A stretch of 64,000 nt of DNA from Paralichthys olivaceus. Lineage: Eukaryota > Chordata > Actinopteri > Pleuronectiformes > Paralichthyidae. The stretch covers positions 12,571,001 through 12,635,000 of the forward strand of contig NC_091094.1 of assembly GCF_024713975.1 (NCBI RefSeq). Direction: 5' to 3'. The notes beneath the pieces were generated by a model, which was given only the letters and a program-made list of their open reading frames with translations, did no database searches and had not been told where the DNA came from. Below, piece by piece: positions 1-14,059 of the stretch; within the stretch, counting starts at the first letter, position 1, and each line of letters starts with the position of its first letter. The translations under genes were made by a program, and so were the position numbers.

Positions 1-2064
1 TCAACACTGGGAGCTTTTGTTGTGAGGACGTCTCAACGATGACAAGCTAATTGAAAATCAACATCTTCTTTTAATCTGATTCTGAAAACCATATTTATCA
101 AATGGTAATCTCATTATCTTATATCAACTTGCCAACACAGGTTAACTCACATTTATTCTTGCTGTCTGATGTTTTATAGGTCAGTTTCCTTTTTGTTTTC
201 GAGCGGAGTGCCTCACACAATATCAATCCATGATATTATGAGCCAGTGCTTCTCCACACAAGTGAGCAGTACGGCTGTGTTCAAACCATAGGTTCACACT
301 GACAGTGAGACATCTTGTGGCTGAACCGACACATTACACACAGATACAGGAAAGACTTGAGACTGCTTAGTTTTGTTATTGTTTTGAATTTTGAAATCTT
401 GCACACACACAAAACATGCTTAAAATTAAAATGTATCTGCAAGAACGTCTGGTGTGATTATAAAGAATAATGTGATGTTAATGTTTCTAAATGAATTGTT
501 TCTTGATCCCCATCCCCCAAAGAGGAGACTGATTTACAGGAACAAACTGGCTGACAGCAATTGAATTTGTTTTTTCAGGGTAATTGTAGAATCTAGATGT
601 TACCCACATATCCAGACTTTAACCATGTTAAAAATATTTCCGTCACTAGTATAATCCTGTTTTCAACAATTGTTTTAAAAATGTATGAAACAATTTACAG
701 GTATCAGGTGTGAACCAAACCAATCGCCTAATGTTGATTGTCAAATGTGGTGTGAAACATGTATGTTGGCTTAATATTTCATTTGTCAATGCTGATATGA
801 ACTAGATTTAATGAACAAAATACATACTGAGTTTCACAGAAAACAAGTTCAGCAGCACCTCAAACTGCAACATCTAAACCTTTATCAAAAAAAACATTCT
901 ACCATTTTTTTTACTTAATAATTTGTCATGAGTGAAAACGATATTTGACAATAAACTATGTTGGGTAATGTAAAACAGACCACCAGAGGGTGCTGCATGT
1001 CACAACACAGTGGACACAATCAACCATGTATAATGATGAACATGTTCATTTCATGATAACAGGTCAGATGAAAACATCCTTCTTATAGAAACACACTGTT
1101 TTCAATAAAAATATTTAACCTCCTGATAACACCTGGCCCCACAAACCCATCACATTAGACTCCATCCATTCACATTCCCATGAACAGGAACGTGATCTCA
1201 GGCGTTTGCACCCACCTTATTTTTGAACTGTATGTATATGTCACCACAAGGACAAGAAATGATATATTCAAGAAATTACAACCGTAAACTTGTGTCTTAA
1301 ACGGTCTTAGTTGTCGGAAACTTCCCCGTTACATTATCAGAACTGTTGGAAGTGGATGATGTGAGGAGATGTTATGAAAAGTTTTTCAAGGACTCTGAGG
1401 AATGTGTATCATTCCTTGATTGCAGTAATGGTGAATTGTAATGTGTATGCACAGGGTAGGTGGGAGGGTTGAGCATTAGACCATAATCCTGTGGTGCACA
1501 CGAGTGTCTGAGCCACTGTGGAAGCAGAGATTATACAGATCTCAAATCTCACAGGAAGTCAACGTCGGCACGGCCTCAGAGGAATGAAACATCATCTAAT
1601 AGATACTCAAAAGGAACTTTATCAAATTATTTTATTTATTTTGGATCACATGTCAGGATCACGTCACATTAGACAACTTATTTTCACACTTTATTAACTG
1701 GGCTTTAAAGGAAAACAGCTGTGATCTTACCCCTCTTACCTAATGATGCTTGACCTTCTGCCACATGACACATCTTGAATTTTGTCTCATGATTTTTCAG
1801 TCAATCTAAAAAAGCAAGTAATGAATCTGTTATGTAGCCTGACCTCATTAGAGTGTGTCTATTGTAGGTATGTAGGGCAACATGAAGATTCATTTTTCCA
1901 GATATATATGAGAAAGAAGAAGGACAATGCTAAAATATAAAAAAAGATATATAAACGATTATATAGGCTAATAATATGAATCATAATCGTAATCGATCAT
2001 CAAAATGGTTGCTAGTTTGTTCCCCGTTGATAAACTCTCGGCAGATATTAGAAATACACTTCTT
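1..2064. other. Non-coding stretch, no gene seen
   Basis: AT-rich sequence with stops in all frames. I find no exon with credible splice sites and recognisable protein similarity, and no RNA gene. It is upstream of the opsin cluster. Confidence 0.5.
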
Positions 2065-2438
2065 TTAAAGATACAGTGTGTAGAATTTTGTGATATGTAG
2101 TGTTGAAATTGCATGTTGCAGCTGAACACCCCTCACCTCACCCTCTCCTTCCAAACATGACAAAGAACCTGTCGAAGCCTTTTATTGTCATAAAAACTCA
2201 AAAGGTGTTTAGTTTGTTCAGTCTGGACTAATGTAAAAAACATGGCGGCCTCTGTAGAGAGGGTCCCCTCAATGTAAATATAAAGTATTTAAATATAAAG
2301 AGTCTTTTCTAGAGTAAAGAAAACTACAATTCATACAATTTAGATGAAATGAACTAGTGAAAACTTATGAGGATTATTCTACATTAAATTTCTGCCAATA
2401 GATCCCTTTCACCTAAATCTTACACACTGGACCTTTAA
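2065..2438. mobile_element. MITE, full-length copy (CAGTGTGTA family)
   Basis: The ends form an imperfect inverted repeat: TTAAAGATACAGTGTGTAG at the left, and TTAAAGGTCCAGTGTGTAAG when the right end is read on the minus strand. No protein is encoded. Related copies lie at 27726-27942 and 33672-33868, with a more distant one at 56865-57205. The family resembles the abundant short non-autonomous DNA transposons of teleosts. I cannot fix the superfamily without a clear target-site duplication. Confidence 0.8.
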
Positions 2439-3133
2439 GTGATTTTTTTACTATTCTTTAAAATTCTTCTTTTTATTTTACACACAGTAAAAATGGATAT
2501 CTGTATTTTGTGGTAAATTGCAGACAGTGTATGAACAAATCCTTCCTTTCTCTTCATACCTTGCTTCTTAACACTACTTACTTTTAAAGTAGGATACTCA
2601 CTCAGCTTTTAGCATCTGAGTCTCTGGGTAACAATGAATATAATGAAAAATGCAGGAACAGGAGTCTCTTACTTTCATCGGTTGACATTTAATGTGTTAT
2701 AAAATGTTCTAGTTTATAATGTGTGTCCTGACCCACTAACAGATTAACCACAGTTCCGGTTTAACACAGGTAGAGGACTTCCTGTTACAGTTTCGATGCA
2801 CTTAGCCTCCACGGGAGTGTGTTAAGTACTTGTATAGCTGTTAAGCACAAGGCTAATTCCAATTACTTGTTGTTGACGTGTGACTTTAGGCACGAGGCAG
2901 GTTCCCTATTGATCAAAGTTTTTAGAGATTTCTAATCTGCGTCAGGCTTACGAGTTTTTAAAAGCTTCTATATCAATCTCATTTAGAGCTCAGCTCTCAC
3001 ATCCTTGCTGTCCTAGATGCCCCATATACACAAATCACCAACTGACCTTTCACCCATGTGGAAAAAAGTAGTTCTTCAGTTTAATGAAACTGTATACTCC
3101 TTTATGGAGATGATACAAATCTTTATCTATCCT
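2439..3133. other. Non-coding stretch, nothing recognised
   Basis: Ordinary AT-rich intergenic DNA between the MITE and the tetranucleotide array. No exon or repeat that I can name. Confidence 0.4.
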
Positions 3134-3703
<570 letters not shown>

Positions 3704-6300
3704 AATTAACGATGAATACATTACTTGCATAGAAAGAGTTTCCACTATGAGTAAAGCAATAGAACAACACTACAATACAACAGATTGTGTTTATTTCAAT
3801 CAAACATTTACATTGTTGACACTAGATGATAAAGTGAAACGTACAAATTCTAGTGATAATACTTTCACATATAGCAACGCCCTGGATGTACTAACAGGAA
3901 ACAATCTGTCACACAGCTTTCATAAGTATGCCAATTCCTCCAAGTGGGATTTCCACACCAAGGAGCTTGTGTTTATCTGCTTAGCATCCAAAAATTGCCA
4001 CTAGCAAGCTGTTAAACTGGAGGGGTTTGGCCCTTTCTAATCTTCAATCCTTGCAAATTGGATTCACACCTCGTACGCAATTCAGAGGTGTTGAGTAGGT
4101 TGTCTGGAAGTCAGGCCGCACGTTAGAGGTGACACCTGTCTCCCTCAATTCACGTCGTCTTCAAAAGTGATTAGAGCAGCCAAGTACTGACTCCACAGGT
4201 CAAAGACCTCAGACTATTTCTGAGGCCAGAGAATATGTCGATTTTATCGCTTTTCTCAAATGCCATGTTTTCCCAGAGACATAGAAAAACTAAAGAAATA
4301 TAATAACATGGAAGATATATGAGTGTACGTGTTATTTTAAATTCTCATGCAACATTTATCGTTATATAACTTATAAAATCAATAAATTCGACAAACTTCC
4401 TTAAGAGTAACATATTACACCTGCTAAGAGCAACACTTATTAACAAATATTGTAATTATTACTGGTGTTTTTTCCTGTGACATTTCTTTTGAGAGACAGA
4501 TTATTAATTGTTACTCATTATTATACATTTCTCGGTTTCTAGCTTTTCCTCTTACAAATCAAAGTCATATGTTTTCTTCAGCCAGGCTGCATGCTGATCA
4601 AATAGATAGCAGCTCACTATAAGTGACAGCATAAATACGTAAATAGCTTAACATAAATGTATGAGGACAAAATGTACACATTGGATTACTGACACGGGAA
4701 ATCAAGAGGTTAGTACATTACAGTTCAAGAGGCTTAACAATTGTTAAATGGTCAGCATTGCATAGACTTATATACCAATGATAATTGCTCATACAATGTA
4801 TAAGTCATTATCACCCCACACAAGCAGGTTATTGTTTCCATTGTTCCCGTACTTATACATTTGTAAGGACCATTTTAAGCAACGACCCTACAGAGAGAGG
4901 ATATTTTTGGAAAGTAAGGACATTTTGAGGCTCTCTTTACCCTCAGACCAAAGGGACCTGCCAGCTCAAATATGCAGTATATCAAATTCATACATACATA
5001 TACAATTATGATTTATATAAATATAAAATGCAGCGTTGATCTGCGGTGAGTATTTCAAGTGGATGTCACTTTCAGTTCATCAGTTTACTCTGACATGTCC
5101 AAACATTGAATTGAGACAGTTGCTGACAGTTTAACAGAAGGTAAATAAGAGCAAAGCCTGTTTGATTGAATTAGTGTGCTAAACATTGTCTGTTAATGTA
5201 CTTTTCTGCTTTTACTATTCATTCACAAAAGAGCCAATAGTCACTGTACTAACTTCCACCGTATAGCAAGGGACCCAATTAAGGTAATAGATTTAAGGGA
5301 AAGTGGCTCAATCAGTGTTAGCTTAACTAGGTAATAATCTTTACTTTAATGATGTAAGATCCCCCTCCTCATCAAAGAGTGAAACCTACAGCGATGTGTA
5401 ATACCTCAGGTACTCAGATACTTGCTTTCTATATTATGTCTATCTTTTTTTTTCTCTCTTTTTTTTTTTTCAAGCTTAGGTATCTGGCCAAAGGACACTT
5501 CATCATGCGGATGGAGAAGACTGGGATCAAACCAGCGACCTAGATTAGAGAAAGCTGCCCAAATTCATAATTTATCCCTCCCTGTTGAATATTTTTGATC
5601 CTGGGACATCTGGGTCATCTATGTAAAACTATTTGTATCTCTATTTTGAAAATGCCCATATACATTTATTATGATTATGATTATTTATTTCGTTTTCAGG
5701 CTGTCAGGTAGGAGAGTAGGGTTGTGCTCTATAATTGCAAAGTTGGTGGTTCGATGCTCCTCTTGTCTGCATATCAAAAGTGTACATGAAGAAGATTTTT
5801 AGGTGAAAAGCTCTATAAAGTGCCTCTCGTTTACTAGAAAAGAGTTTTTGCTGAGTTTAATGTTTCTGTTAAGACACAATATTCAAATTTTCTGTTAAGA
5901 CACTAATATAACTAATAATGAAATGAAAACATTACATATTGCTTCTCTCAGCTTGATGAAGGCCACAACGCGAAACTGTCTCCATGATCTCTGGTTGTTC
6001 TTTTTCATCATTGTCTTTCTGGTCTAATTATGTCATTAACCAATGACCCTTGTAAAAAGTTTGAGAGCAAACACTCTTACTGTAATTGACCAATGCAATA
6101 ATGATACTGAGCAGGTTGTTTAAAGTGGTTTCACAGTGATGAGTTGAGCTGAGATGGCAGCTGACGAGGTTCCTGTAAGTTCATTAACTTATTAAGAACA
6201 ACATAACAGGTGGAAATATAATTATAAAAAACTATTGAAGTTACTAATGAAAAAACGTGAGCAAAACACTAACCTTATTCAATTTGAATCAATGTTTTAT
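3704..6300. other. Non-coding stretch with a small repeat fragment
   Basis: No gene recognised. Around 5470-5545 there is a fragment of a dispersed teleost repeat. Its wording (a phrase like CCAAAGGACACTTCATCATG, followed by ATCAAACCAGCGACC) recurs in related form near 6330-6430, 7750-7800 and 20160-20230. Confidence 0.4.
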
Positions 6301-6319
6301 GTTAAATGATCTGTATTGA

Positions 6320-6432
6320 TATAGCACTTATAGTCTGCCACTCAAAGCACTTTATAGTACAGTTTTTAGCACAGGATTGAACTGCTGACCTTCTGGTTAG
6401 AGGACGACCGCTCTAACTCCTGAGCCACAAGT
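6320..6432. repeat. Dispersed repeat fragment
   Basis: Contains the phrases CAAAGCACTTTATAGTACAG and CTTCTGGTTAGAGGACGACC, then TCCTGAGCCAC. These are typical of a common short fish repeat also seen at 20100-20232. No coding content. Confidence 0.55.
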
Positions 6433-7189
6433 AATACAATGAATTATGCGAGAGCCCACTGAGTCTGTTTAACTGCAGCAGTAGGTTTAACACCAACTGA
6501 TGTCATTTACAAGCCAATATAAATGAGGTGACAACTTCTGGCTTGTCTAATTAAATAAGAACATAATCCCCATTATCTACTGGAGGAGACACGATATCCT
6601 GCCAAACAATGGATTAACCAAGTCCCAATATTGAGAAAGACCTGACTGAAGAATATACCACCTTTTGTACATGATAGTAAAGAGACAAACATTAACAATG
6701 GGATATAAGAGCATAAATACAGTATATGTACATCTCTTATTTTAGTTTGGCTGTTTCTATTTATAATGTATATGTTTTGAAAATGATAGTGTTGTCGATG
6801 GAGTCAGTGATTATTTTGTGCTGGGTGTTTATGGGTTTACAGACAGACATGCAGAAAGTTAAATAAATGATGAATGTCTGTTAAGGTCATAAAAGCGTTT
6901 ACATCTGTTCTTATAACATAGAAATACAAGGAAAGAATATATAATAAAACTTTCCTACACATCACATATTTTTTGGTACAATAAGATAAATTCTTCTTAT
7001 ACAATTTGTAAAAATACTCTTATGAATGGATCAACTAGCAAGGACAGTTTACTCCCTTCTAAACTTATGGTTTCAGCCTTTTCTGCCAAATATTGGTTAT
7101 TACAGTAATCAGACAGACTTAATTTACTGGTTCCCGTTGTATAGCATTTTTCAATACAAGTAATACAGTGCTTTAAAACAAACAATATA

Positions 7190-7555
7190 AAATTCACAAA
7201 CATTCAGAGTAAAGAAATAATAATAAAACAGATACAAATAATAAAAGCTTTTTTTATAGAGATGTGTCTTAAGAAGAGCGATAAAACAGGTAACCGATTC
7301 TGCTCGTCTAATCTCTTCTGGAATATTGTTCTGAAGTGTAGGGGCCCTCACTGCAACGTCTCTATCTCCTTTGGTTTTCAGCCTTGATTTTGGAATGAGT
7401 AGCAATGCTTTGCCAGAGGATCTGAGGCAGCGTCCTGGCTCGTAGGGCGATAAAAGGTCCAAAATAAAGGGAGGGCCTACCCCACGTCTGTCTTTAAAAG
7501 AAATTAAAGTAATTTTAAAATCAATCTTAAAACAAATAGGCAGCCAGTGCAAGAT
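7190..7555 (-). mobile_element. LINE fragment, 3' end of reverse-transcriptase ORF (L2/Rex1-like)
   Basis: The minus strand reads a C-terminal LINE ORF2 segment beginning HWLPICFKIDFKI and continuing through LLSPYEPGRCLRSS, RLKTKGDRDVAVRAP and LKTHLYKKSFYY. This order (HWLPV, then the LRS and LKT.GDR.F.V.AP blocks, then LLKTHLF) is the usual tail of L2/CR1/Rex1-type fish retrotransposons. The copy is 5' truncated and dead. Confidence 0.8.
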
Positions 7556-7609
7556 GCTAAACAGGGCTGATATGGTTTCATTTTGGGGATTGTGTCAAAA
7601 GCCAAGCGG

Positions 7610-7830
7610 CAGCATTCTGGACTTACTGACTTAAAGAGCACTGAAAGCACTTTACTGTACAGTTTAACATTCACCCATTCACGCACACAGACGTTCATAC
7701 AGTGCATCTACGTGCAGCACTTTTCTCTTTAAGAATGCACAATTTGGGGTTCAGTATCTTGCCCAAGGACACTTTGGCATGCGGAATGGGGAAGACTCTG
7801 GGTAGCAGCACCATGGGGTTGTACTTTCTA
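7610..7830. repeat. Dispersed repeat fragment next to the LINE
   Basis: Contains TTGCCCAAGGACACTTTGGC and a CACCCATTCACGCACACA block typical of short fish interspersed repeats. It is related to the fragments near 5470, 6330 and 20160. It is non-coding. Confidence 0.6.
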
Positions 7831-8270
7831 TTGATCACAAGTTAAAGTACAGTTAAAACAAAACAATGGATCAATCGGAGGTTTGAGTCAAATAATAACC
7901 CTTCATTTCCAGCAGTCCGTTTGATGTTATTCTCTTTATCAGAAAGATTAGCACCAATAAAGGCTGGTTGTGTGATTTGTGAGGGTGTTAGTGTCTTAGT
8001 GTTTTAATGTCATGTATAACTAAGTGTTGACAGCATGAAAAAAATATGTCATGACTTTGAATATCCTGGCCAAGAGGCAAAATATACAATAAACGGGAGG
8101 GGCATTAGGACAGAGCCCTGAGGGACACCACATCTTAGCTAAGCAGATGAGTGAGTGGAGTTACACAATGATTGAGAAAGACCTGTTAGAGCCGTAGGAA
8201 TGCATGCTAAAGTCCTTAATTCCTACCAATGTCTCTGGTGGGAAAGAATGATTGACAATATTGAAGGCAG

Positions 8271-8271
<1 letters not shown>

Positions 8272-8354
<83 letters not shown>

Positions 8355-8364
8355 GTATGTATCC

Positions 8365-8418
<54 letters not shown>

Positions 8419-8460
8419 GTATCTATCTATGTATGTATCCATCTATCTATCTATCTATCC
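8272..8460. repeat. (CTAT)n microsatellite
   Basis: Perfect and near-perfect CTAT array of about 190 bp with a few CTATGTAT and CCAT interruptions. The Tyr-Leu-Ser-Ile reading frames across it are artefacts. Confidence 0.97.
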
Positions 8461-8839
8461 ATTACATCTGAAAGAAATGAGCAGTCACCTTTATCTGCAG
8501 TAAGTAATAGCTCATCAGTAACCTTAACAAGTGCTGCATCGGTACTATAAGGTTTTGATGGTGATCGGGTGGTGTTCACCTACTTATTTGCCATACAGTG
8601 TTTGAAGAAGTATTTGCTGGCTGAACAGTAATCCCCTTAAAAGACAAAGACCTAAATCTTTGGAAGTGAACTATTGACCCAGGTACTACTCATCCATCTT
8701 ACATACTGCCACAGATGTGCCTGTGAAACTGTTATGCTGCTTTTACTATATATTTTGATATATTGACATTTACATACAGATTTACATTTCACCAGTGTTA
8801 CAAAATAAAGAGAAGGGTTACTGGTGTTATTCAGTGATG

Positions 8840-9190
8840 GATTAATAACCCTGTTATTGAGTGTCTTCCGGTTTCTGGTCCACTTATTAACCGATTCTCA
8901 TGCGTCTTTGTTTACTTCAGAACAATGGTGAGTGCTACTAAGTGAAACCTGTTGGAGTCGTAGCTGATAGATTTGCAAATGCAACAAAGAAAAGAAAGAT
9001 GGTGCCAGTGTTCGTCCCTTCAGCTCAATTCAAAAATGGCTGCAAGCCTACCAGAAATGCTATGCTACAAAGCGACCAATCACAGCTTTTGCGGTCTGTG
9101 TCGCCGCAACATATTTTTTAAGAGTTGTAATGGTACGACTTACGGCTCTGCGTAGTGTAAATGTCTACGCGTGGGCTACGGCATAGTTTC
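8840..9190. repeat. Probable dispersed repeat, unclassified
   Basis: The block has a locally CG-containing, palindromic style at its right end (CTGCGTAGTGTAAATGTCTACGCG, split as CTGCGTAG and CTACGC). This is reminiscent of terminal parts of fish DNA transposons. There is no open frame of note. Assignment is tentative. Confidence 0.3.
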
Positions 9191-10101
9191 GTCGTAGAAG
9201 CATGATTTAAGTTTTATCTATTTTTAATCTTATTTTATCATGTGTAATTATCATTTATTTAAAACATCAGTGACATGCAATTGACTGTTAGATTGTTGCT
9301 CATACTTTGCTGTATGAGGAGCCCTTGTGAGCATCTTCCTTGTGAAAAACTTGAACTGTAATTTTTATCTCAGTATGGTCACAAAATCATTTTTTGCTGT
9401 ACTTTCAAAGTCAGTAGAAACATCAGATGTGGCTGTGACACATTTATCTCTCAATAAACAAAACAGAATCATAAATGTTTGCCTACAAATAACAATCAAA
9501 GAGAAAACGAGTACACAATGAAAACTTCCAGCTCAAAACATTGCATCGATACATTTTAGGAGTTTGTAACATTCTTCGCTCAGAACAGCTAAACCACATC
9601 TTTAACTAACTGTTAACTGTACTACTACGTGTACTAACATGCACTCTGAAATCCTATTACGTGGTTGTTAGCTGCATCCAAACTAAATGGATAACCTAAT
9701 CAAATTATAGCGGTCAGGCTGAGTCTTAGTTTAATGGTTATTAGGAAATAAGCACCTTGTTTTTAATTAAAAGTGCACACATTTCTATCAGCTCCCTAAA
9801 GGAAAGTCTTGAGGAGCATAAAAAGTAATGAATTGACTGACAAGAATATATATGCCAGAGCTGTTCATGACAAGAAAATATCTACTAGTTTTCCATTGCA
9901 TTTTTGTTGTGGTGAAATTTATGAATAATGGTGCAGTAAAATGTTCCTTACAGTAAAATCTCAGTAAAGAAATACAATGAATGATAAAAGACTTCCTGAA
10001 AAAGCAAGAAGTGATTATACACTGACAGATTATGGATTCAATCCACAAGAAGATCCTCTTTGCTTATCTTTGTCATCCACTGTGGGTCTGCCCCTCGGGG
10101 C
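9191..10101. other. Upstream region of opsin gene 1
   Basis: No gene seen. The segment immediately before the TATA box holds homeodomain-like sequence (GATTATGGATTCAATCC at about 10028-10044) that could bind CRX/OTX factors. This is inference only. Confidence 0.35.
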
Positions 10102-10108
10102 TATATAA
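10102..10108 (+). promoter_or_regulatory. TATA box of opsin gene 1
   Basis: TATATAA lies 98 bp before the ATG at 10206, so transcription should start near 10135. A TAATCC motif (CRX/OTX type) lies at 10159-10164, within the presumed 5' UTR. Confidence 0.65.
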
Positions 10109-10205
10109 CCATAGCTGCAGTATTAAGTTTGAGAGCAGACACTTGGCTGCATTGACAGTAATCCAGGGTTACTCTACTGCCAATACAAAGCCTAACAAAG
10201 CAAAG

Positions 10206-13200
10206 ATGGAGAACGGCACAGAGGGCAAGAACTTCTACATCCCCATGAACAACAGGACGGGGCTGGTTAGGAATCCATATGAATATACTCAGTATTATTT
10301 GGCGCATCCATGGCAATTCAAGTTACTGGCTCTCTACATGTTCTTCCTGATCTGCACTGGCTTCCCTATCAACGCTCTCACTCTGATGGTCACAGCCCAG
10401 AACAAGAAGCTACGACAACCTCTCAACTTCATCCTGGTCAACCTGGCTGTGGCTGGACTCATCATGGTCTGCTTTGGTTTCACTGTCTCATTTTATTCTT
10501 CTCTAATGGGTTATTTCTCCTTGGGACCATTGGGTTGTGCAATTGAAGGATTCATGGCAACACTTGGAGGTAAACATTGGGAAAGTGATTATTTGCCTTT
10601 ATCACACATGATGATTGTCTAGATTGTCTTTTGTTTTGACTGATGAAGTTGTGGGATAGTGTAACAGATGGCAGGATCAGAAGATTCTCATGACTACATC
10701 TGTTCTCCCTTTCTACCAACAGGTCAAATTTCTCTGTGGTCCCTCGTGGTTCTAGCTGTTGAGAGATATATTGTTGTATGTAAACCCATGGGAAGCTTCA
10801 AATTTACAGCCACCCATGCTGGAGCAGGTTGTGCCTTCACCTGGATCATGGCTGCCTCCTGCGCTGTTCCTCCTCTGGTTGGCTGGTCAAGGTAATCAAC
10901 TACTTACCAATAATGGATCACATGACCCCTTGTCCACATCAAGGAGTGCAGAATAGAGAAGATCTTTATTCACTTCAGAATTATCTAAATTTAGACATTC
11001 ATCTGTGCAACATGGCTTATTTTTGTAGTCGTGTCCTTTTCTTTCTGTTGAATCTGCAATTGTTTCACACAGTCTTAATTACTCTTTTGTTGTTGATGTT
11101 GATGATTTTAATGGATCCAGCAGTGATACCATCTTTTATTGTTGATTGTGGCCATGTTTACCTTTAACTAATCTCCACACATGAGGGTAGGATAATTGGC
11201 TTAAAGCAGAGGCATGTTTACTACCTGTCTTGTCAAGTGACTTCTCATGTGGCTTGCTCTGATGCCTCTCTTCTAAGCTCTCTTCAGCTGCTTTTGCACG
11301 TCCCAGCATTGAAGCTGATAAAGTATTAGCATAACTAATAGGAATAATGGCAAAACCCATAAAACGAGAGCCATCTGTAAATATGAAACAAACAAAGAAA
11401 AACTTCAAGTACACATTTACAACTCTTGAAGATACCATGACCTGAAAATCCAGCTATCCTTCTGTTGTCATGTTGCATTTGTCTCCATGGCTGTGCTCTA
11501 TTGCACAATATAACATAAATAAAAGCAGGCCTTGCCTGACTCAGTAGTACCCCCAGCTCTTGATACAGGCCATGATGATCTTCTGGCTAGTCCCCCTTCA
11601 TACACATTGAACGCTTACAGATGGTCCAGAATGTGGCAGCACATCTGGTCTTCAATGAGCCTAAGAAATGCACATTTCATTTCACCGCTCATCAACCACC
11701 CATGGCCTCATTTAAAAATGTGGACACTATATGGCTGTGGAAATGGGTGTGCTATGTTCAAGCCTTTCTACTTTTTTGCAAATCCACTTTGGCCATTAAT
11801 TACATGTAAATATAGCTGTCTATTGTTGCCTGAAGTGCAAATTCAGATTATATGACAGTGACCTTGAATTTTGTTGTTTTGTATCAACAGCACAAATCAC
11901 ATTATTTCATAGTGGCTTTTCCAGAATCCATCTGAAAGCAATCATTTTGGTGTTGCTCTAACAATCGCTCTGAGATTTTGCTCAGTGCTTCTGCTGGTGA
12001 ATCTTCTGAGCAATTGATGTCAATGATATAATTTTTTAGCTTGTATATTGCATTTACATGCAAACTTTGACACCTGACAAAACCTTTAAATGATTGCAGT
12101 ACTTTGTGGGCCAGTTTGAACTCCTTCCCACAGTCATGCATCATCAAATATTACAGTAAATATTACCTCACCTGATCCTTTTCCTAACAATATGTTTCTT
12201 TCGTGATTTTTTTAACCTTAAAGGGTCAGGGTTAGGACCAGGACCACTGTGTCATTATGTTCTGACTTGTGCATCACATTAGGTCCCACTGACATAAACC
12301 ATTCCTATCCAAGTACAGAAATCCCCAGTTAAATCCCAGTATGTTCTCTATATACTAGTTTGGTTGACACATAGTTATGATTTATAATGTAAACACTGAT
12401 ATCATGTATTTAATGCTATATGTCTTGTATTTACAGGTACATTCCTGAGGGAATTCAGGTCTCCTGTGGACCAGACTACTACACTCTGGCTCCAGGCTTC
12501 AACAATGAATCATTTGTCTTGTACATGTTCACCTGCCACTTCTGTGTTCCTGTATTCACCATCTTCTTCACGTATGGAAACTTAGTGTGCACAGTGAAGG
12601 CGGTAAGAGACGTGCTTTAATCTAGTGTGATGTTTGTAAATGCATTTTGTGGGTGGTTGCAACTGTGTGTAATGTGAAATGAACAAGATGCACACAATAC
12701 AAATAACGAATGATGGCTTAATTTTCAGGCTGCAGCTCAGCAGCAGGAGTCAGAGTCCACCCAGAAGGCTGAGAGGGAAGTGACACGTATGTGCATCCTG
12801 ATGGTGCTGGGCTTCCTCGTGGCCTGGACCCCATATGCCAGCTTTGCTGCCTGGATCTTCTTCAACAAGGGAGCTGCCTTCTCAGCCATCGCCATGGCCA
12901 TCCCTGCCTTCTTTTCAAAGAGCTCAGCGCTGTTCAACCCTGTTATTTATGTGCTGATGAACAAGCAGGTACGATGCTCATAGTGCTTAGAGTCCGTACA
13001 CTTTTTAAATTCTTTATAACAACAGCAGGCAGACAAAAGGACATTTTGAAGTGTTAATTACTATTTATACTTGTGAATATGTATTTACACATGAGGAAAT
13101 GCTTTACTGGCAGGTTTATAAAAATCTGTTTCTACCTCATTAACATGCAGGGATGCTTCACGGGAGGAATCCTATTTGTTGATACTGTACATGCTTACAA

Positions 13201-13654
13201 TCACACTATAGTGCTCTAAAGATATGGATGACCAGATTATTACAATCTACAAATGCTCCTCAAAACACTTTCAAAAACACAATACATTTAAGTAAAACTA
13301 GAAACAATGAACTGTTATTTTTATAAAATAAAAGTATATTAGTGTCAATTTAATCTGAGTTTTCAAAATAATAAAAATGATTGTTTGCCTGATCTGTATA
13401 ACTACAATTCTATTTGAGTTATAGTTATATTGTTATTAGAATGCACTATGAATCACAGAAATGCTAAACAAGTGTTTCCAGTATAACTTGTTTTGTTTTT
13501 GTTTTGCATTCAATGATTATTGATTTTTTAATTGTACAATATTCTCCATTTTCAGTTCCGTAACTGCATGCTGACCACTGTTGGAATGGGCGGTATGGTG
13601 GAGGATGAGACCTCAGTATCAACCAGCAAGACAGAAGTGTCCTCTGTTTCCTAA
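10206..13654 (+). CDS. rh2b: RH2 green-sensitive cone opsin, gene 1 (RH2B type)
   Basis: Light-sensing G-protein-coupled receptor of cone outer segments; binds 11-cis retinal and activates cone transducin. Coding exons by splice sites and homology are 10206-10569, 10723-10891, 12437-12602, 12729-12968 and 13556-13654, giving 345 residues. Exon lengths of 169, 166 and 240 for exons 2-4 match vertebrate rhodopsins. Seen (bovine numbering): N-glycosylation NGT and NRT near the start, counterion E113, C110/C187 disulfide pair, ERY at the end of TM3, W265, retinal-binding Lys296 in the motif [14 protein letters not shown], and a Ser/Thr-rich tail. Residue 122 is Gln, 185 is Val, 207 is Met, 292 is Ala and 295 is Ser. 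Q122 and the short MENGTEGKN start suggest the shorter-wave RH2B class. Intron 2 (1545 bp) is swollen by a LINE fragment. Exon 4 is almost identical to that of gene 2. No disabling change seen. Paralog class is inference. Confidence 0.95.
10892..12436. other. Intron 2 of opsin gene 1, enlarged by inserted sequence
   Basis: At 1545 bp this is about ten times the matching introns of genes 3 and 4 (122 and 139 bp). It holds a LINE fragment near 11600-11830. It also holds two unidentified minus-strand open frames, 11136-11438 (100 codons) and 11902-12147 (81 codons). The minus strand before codon GATGGCTCTCG near 11374 looks like a splice acceptor (TTTCATATTTACAG). I do not recognise either frame; they may be remnants of an inserted element. 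Confidence 0.5.
11600..11830 (+). mobile_element. LINE fragment in gene 1 intron 2
   Basis: The plus strand reads [12 protein letters not shown] in one frame and [16 protein letters not shown] in another. The latter matches the L2/CR1/Rex1 reverse-transcriptase C-terminal block (LQ.VQN.AARLV, then HWLP). Both frames are broken and the copy is decayed. Confidence 0.6.
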
Positions 13655-14059
13655 ACACAGACGATTCCCAACAACTCTGACGGACTTTTCTCATCATCAC
13701 GTCGTATCACTTGATTACATTTTCCAAGACATACTACAGGTTACTAAAAGTCCCCTAAAAGCCATCGCACATCGTCTAATAGATTCTGATGTCTGGTACA
13801 GTTTGTGAAGCTGAAGGTGGAAAATCAGTCAAAGTAGTTCTGCTGTTAACCCAAAGGAACAAAATCAGCATGACTTCTCTCAACAGTGAAACTAAATGTG
13901 CTGTTGTGTGAGTGCCCTGAGTGACATTATCCTCATAAAAATGAACCATCACTTATTTTGTTCTAATCAAAAAAGGTTATTTTTTGAGAGCCAGAATAGA
14001 TTTTCTTGGCCAAATGTGTATATATTTTATAAATACTAATGACATTGTAAATGTAGGTA

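Noticed and set aside
12737-12937. Identical 66-codon antisense frames in exon 4 of genes 1 and 2 (also 18298-18498)
   Set aside because: They are mirror frames of conserved opsin coding sequence; their identity reflects the near-identity of exon 4.
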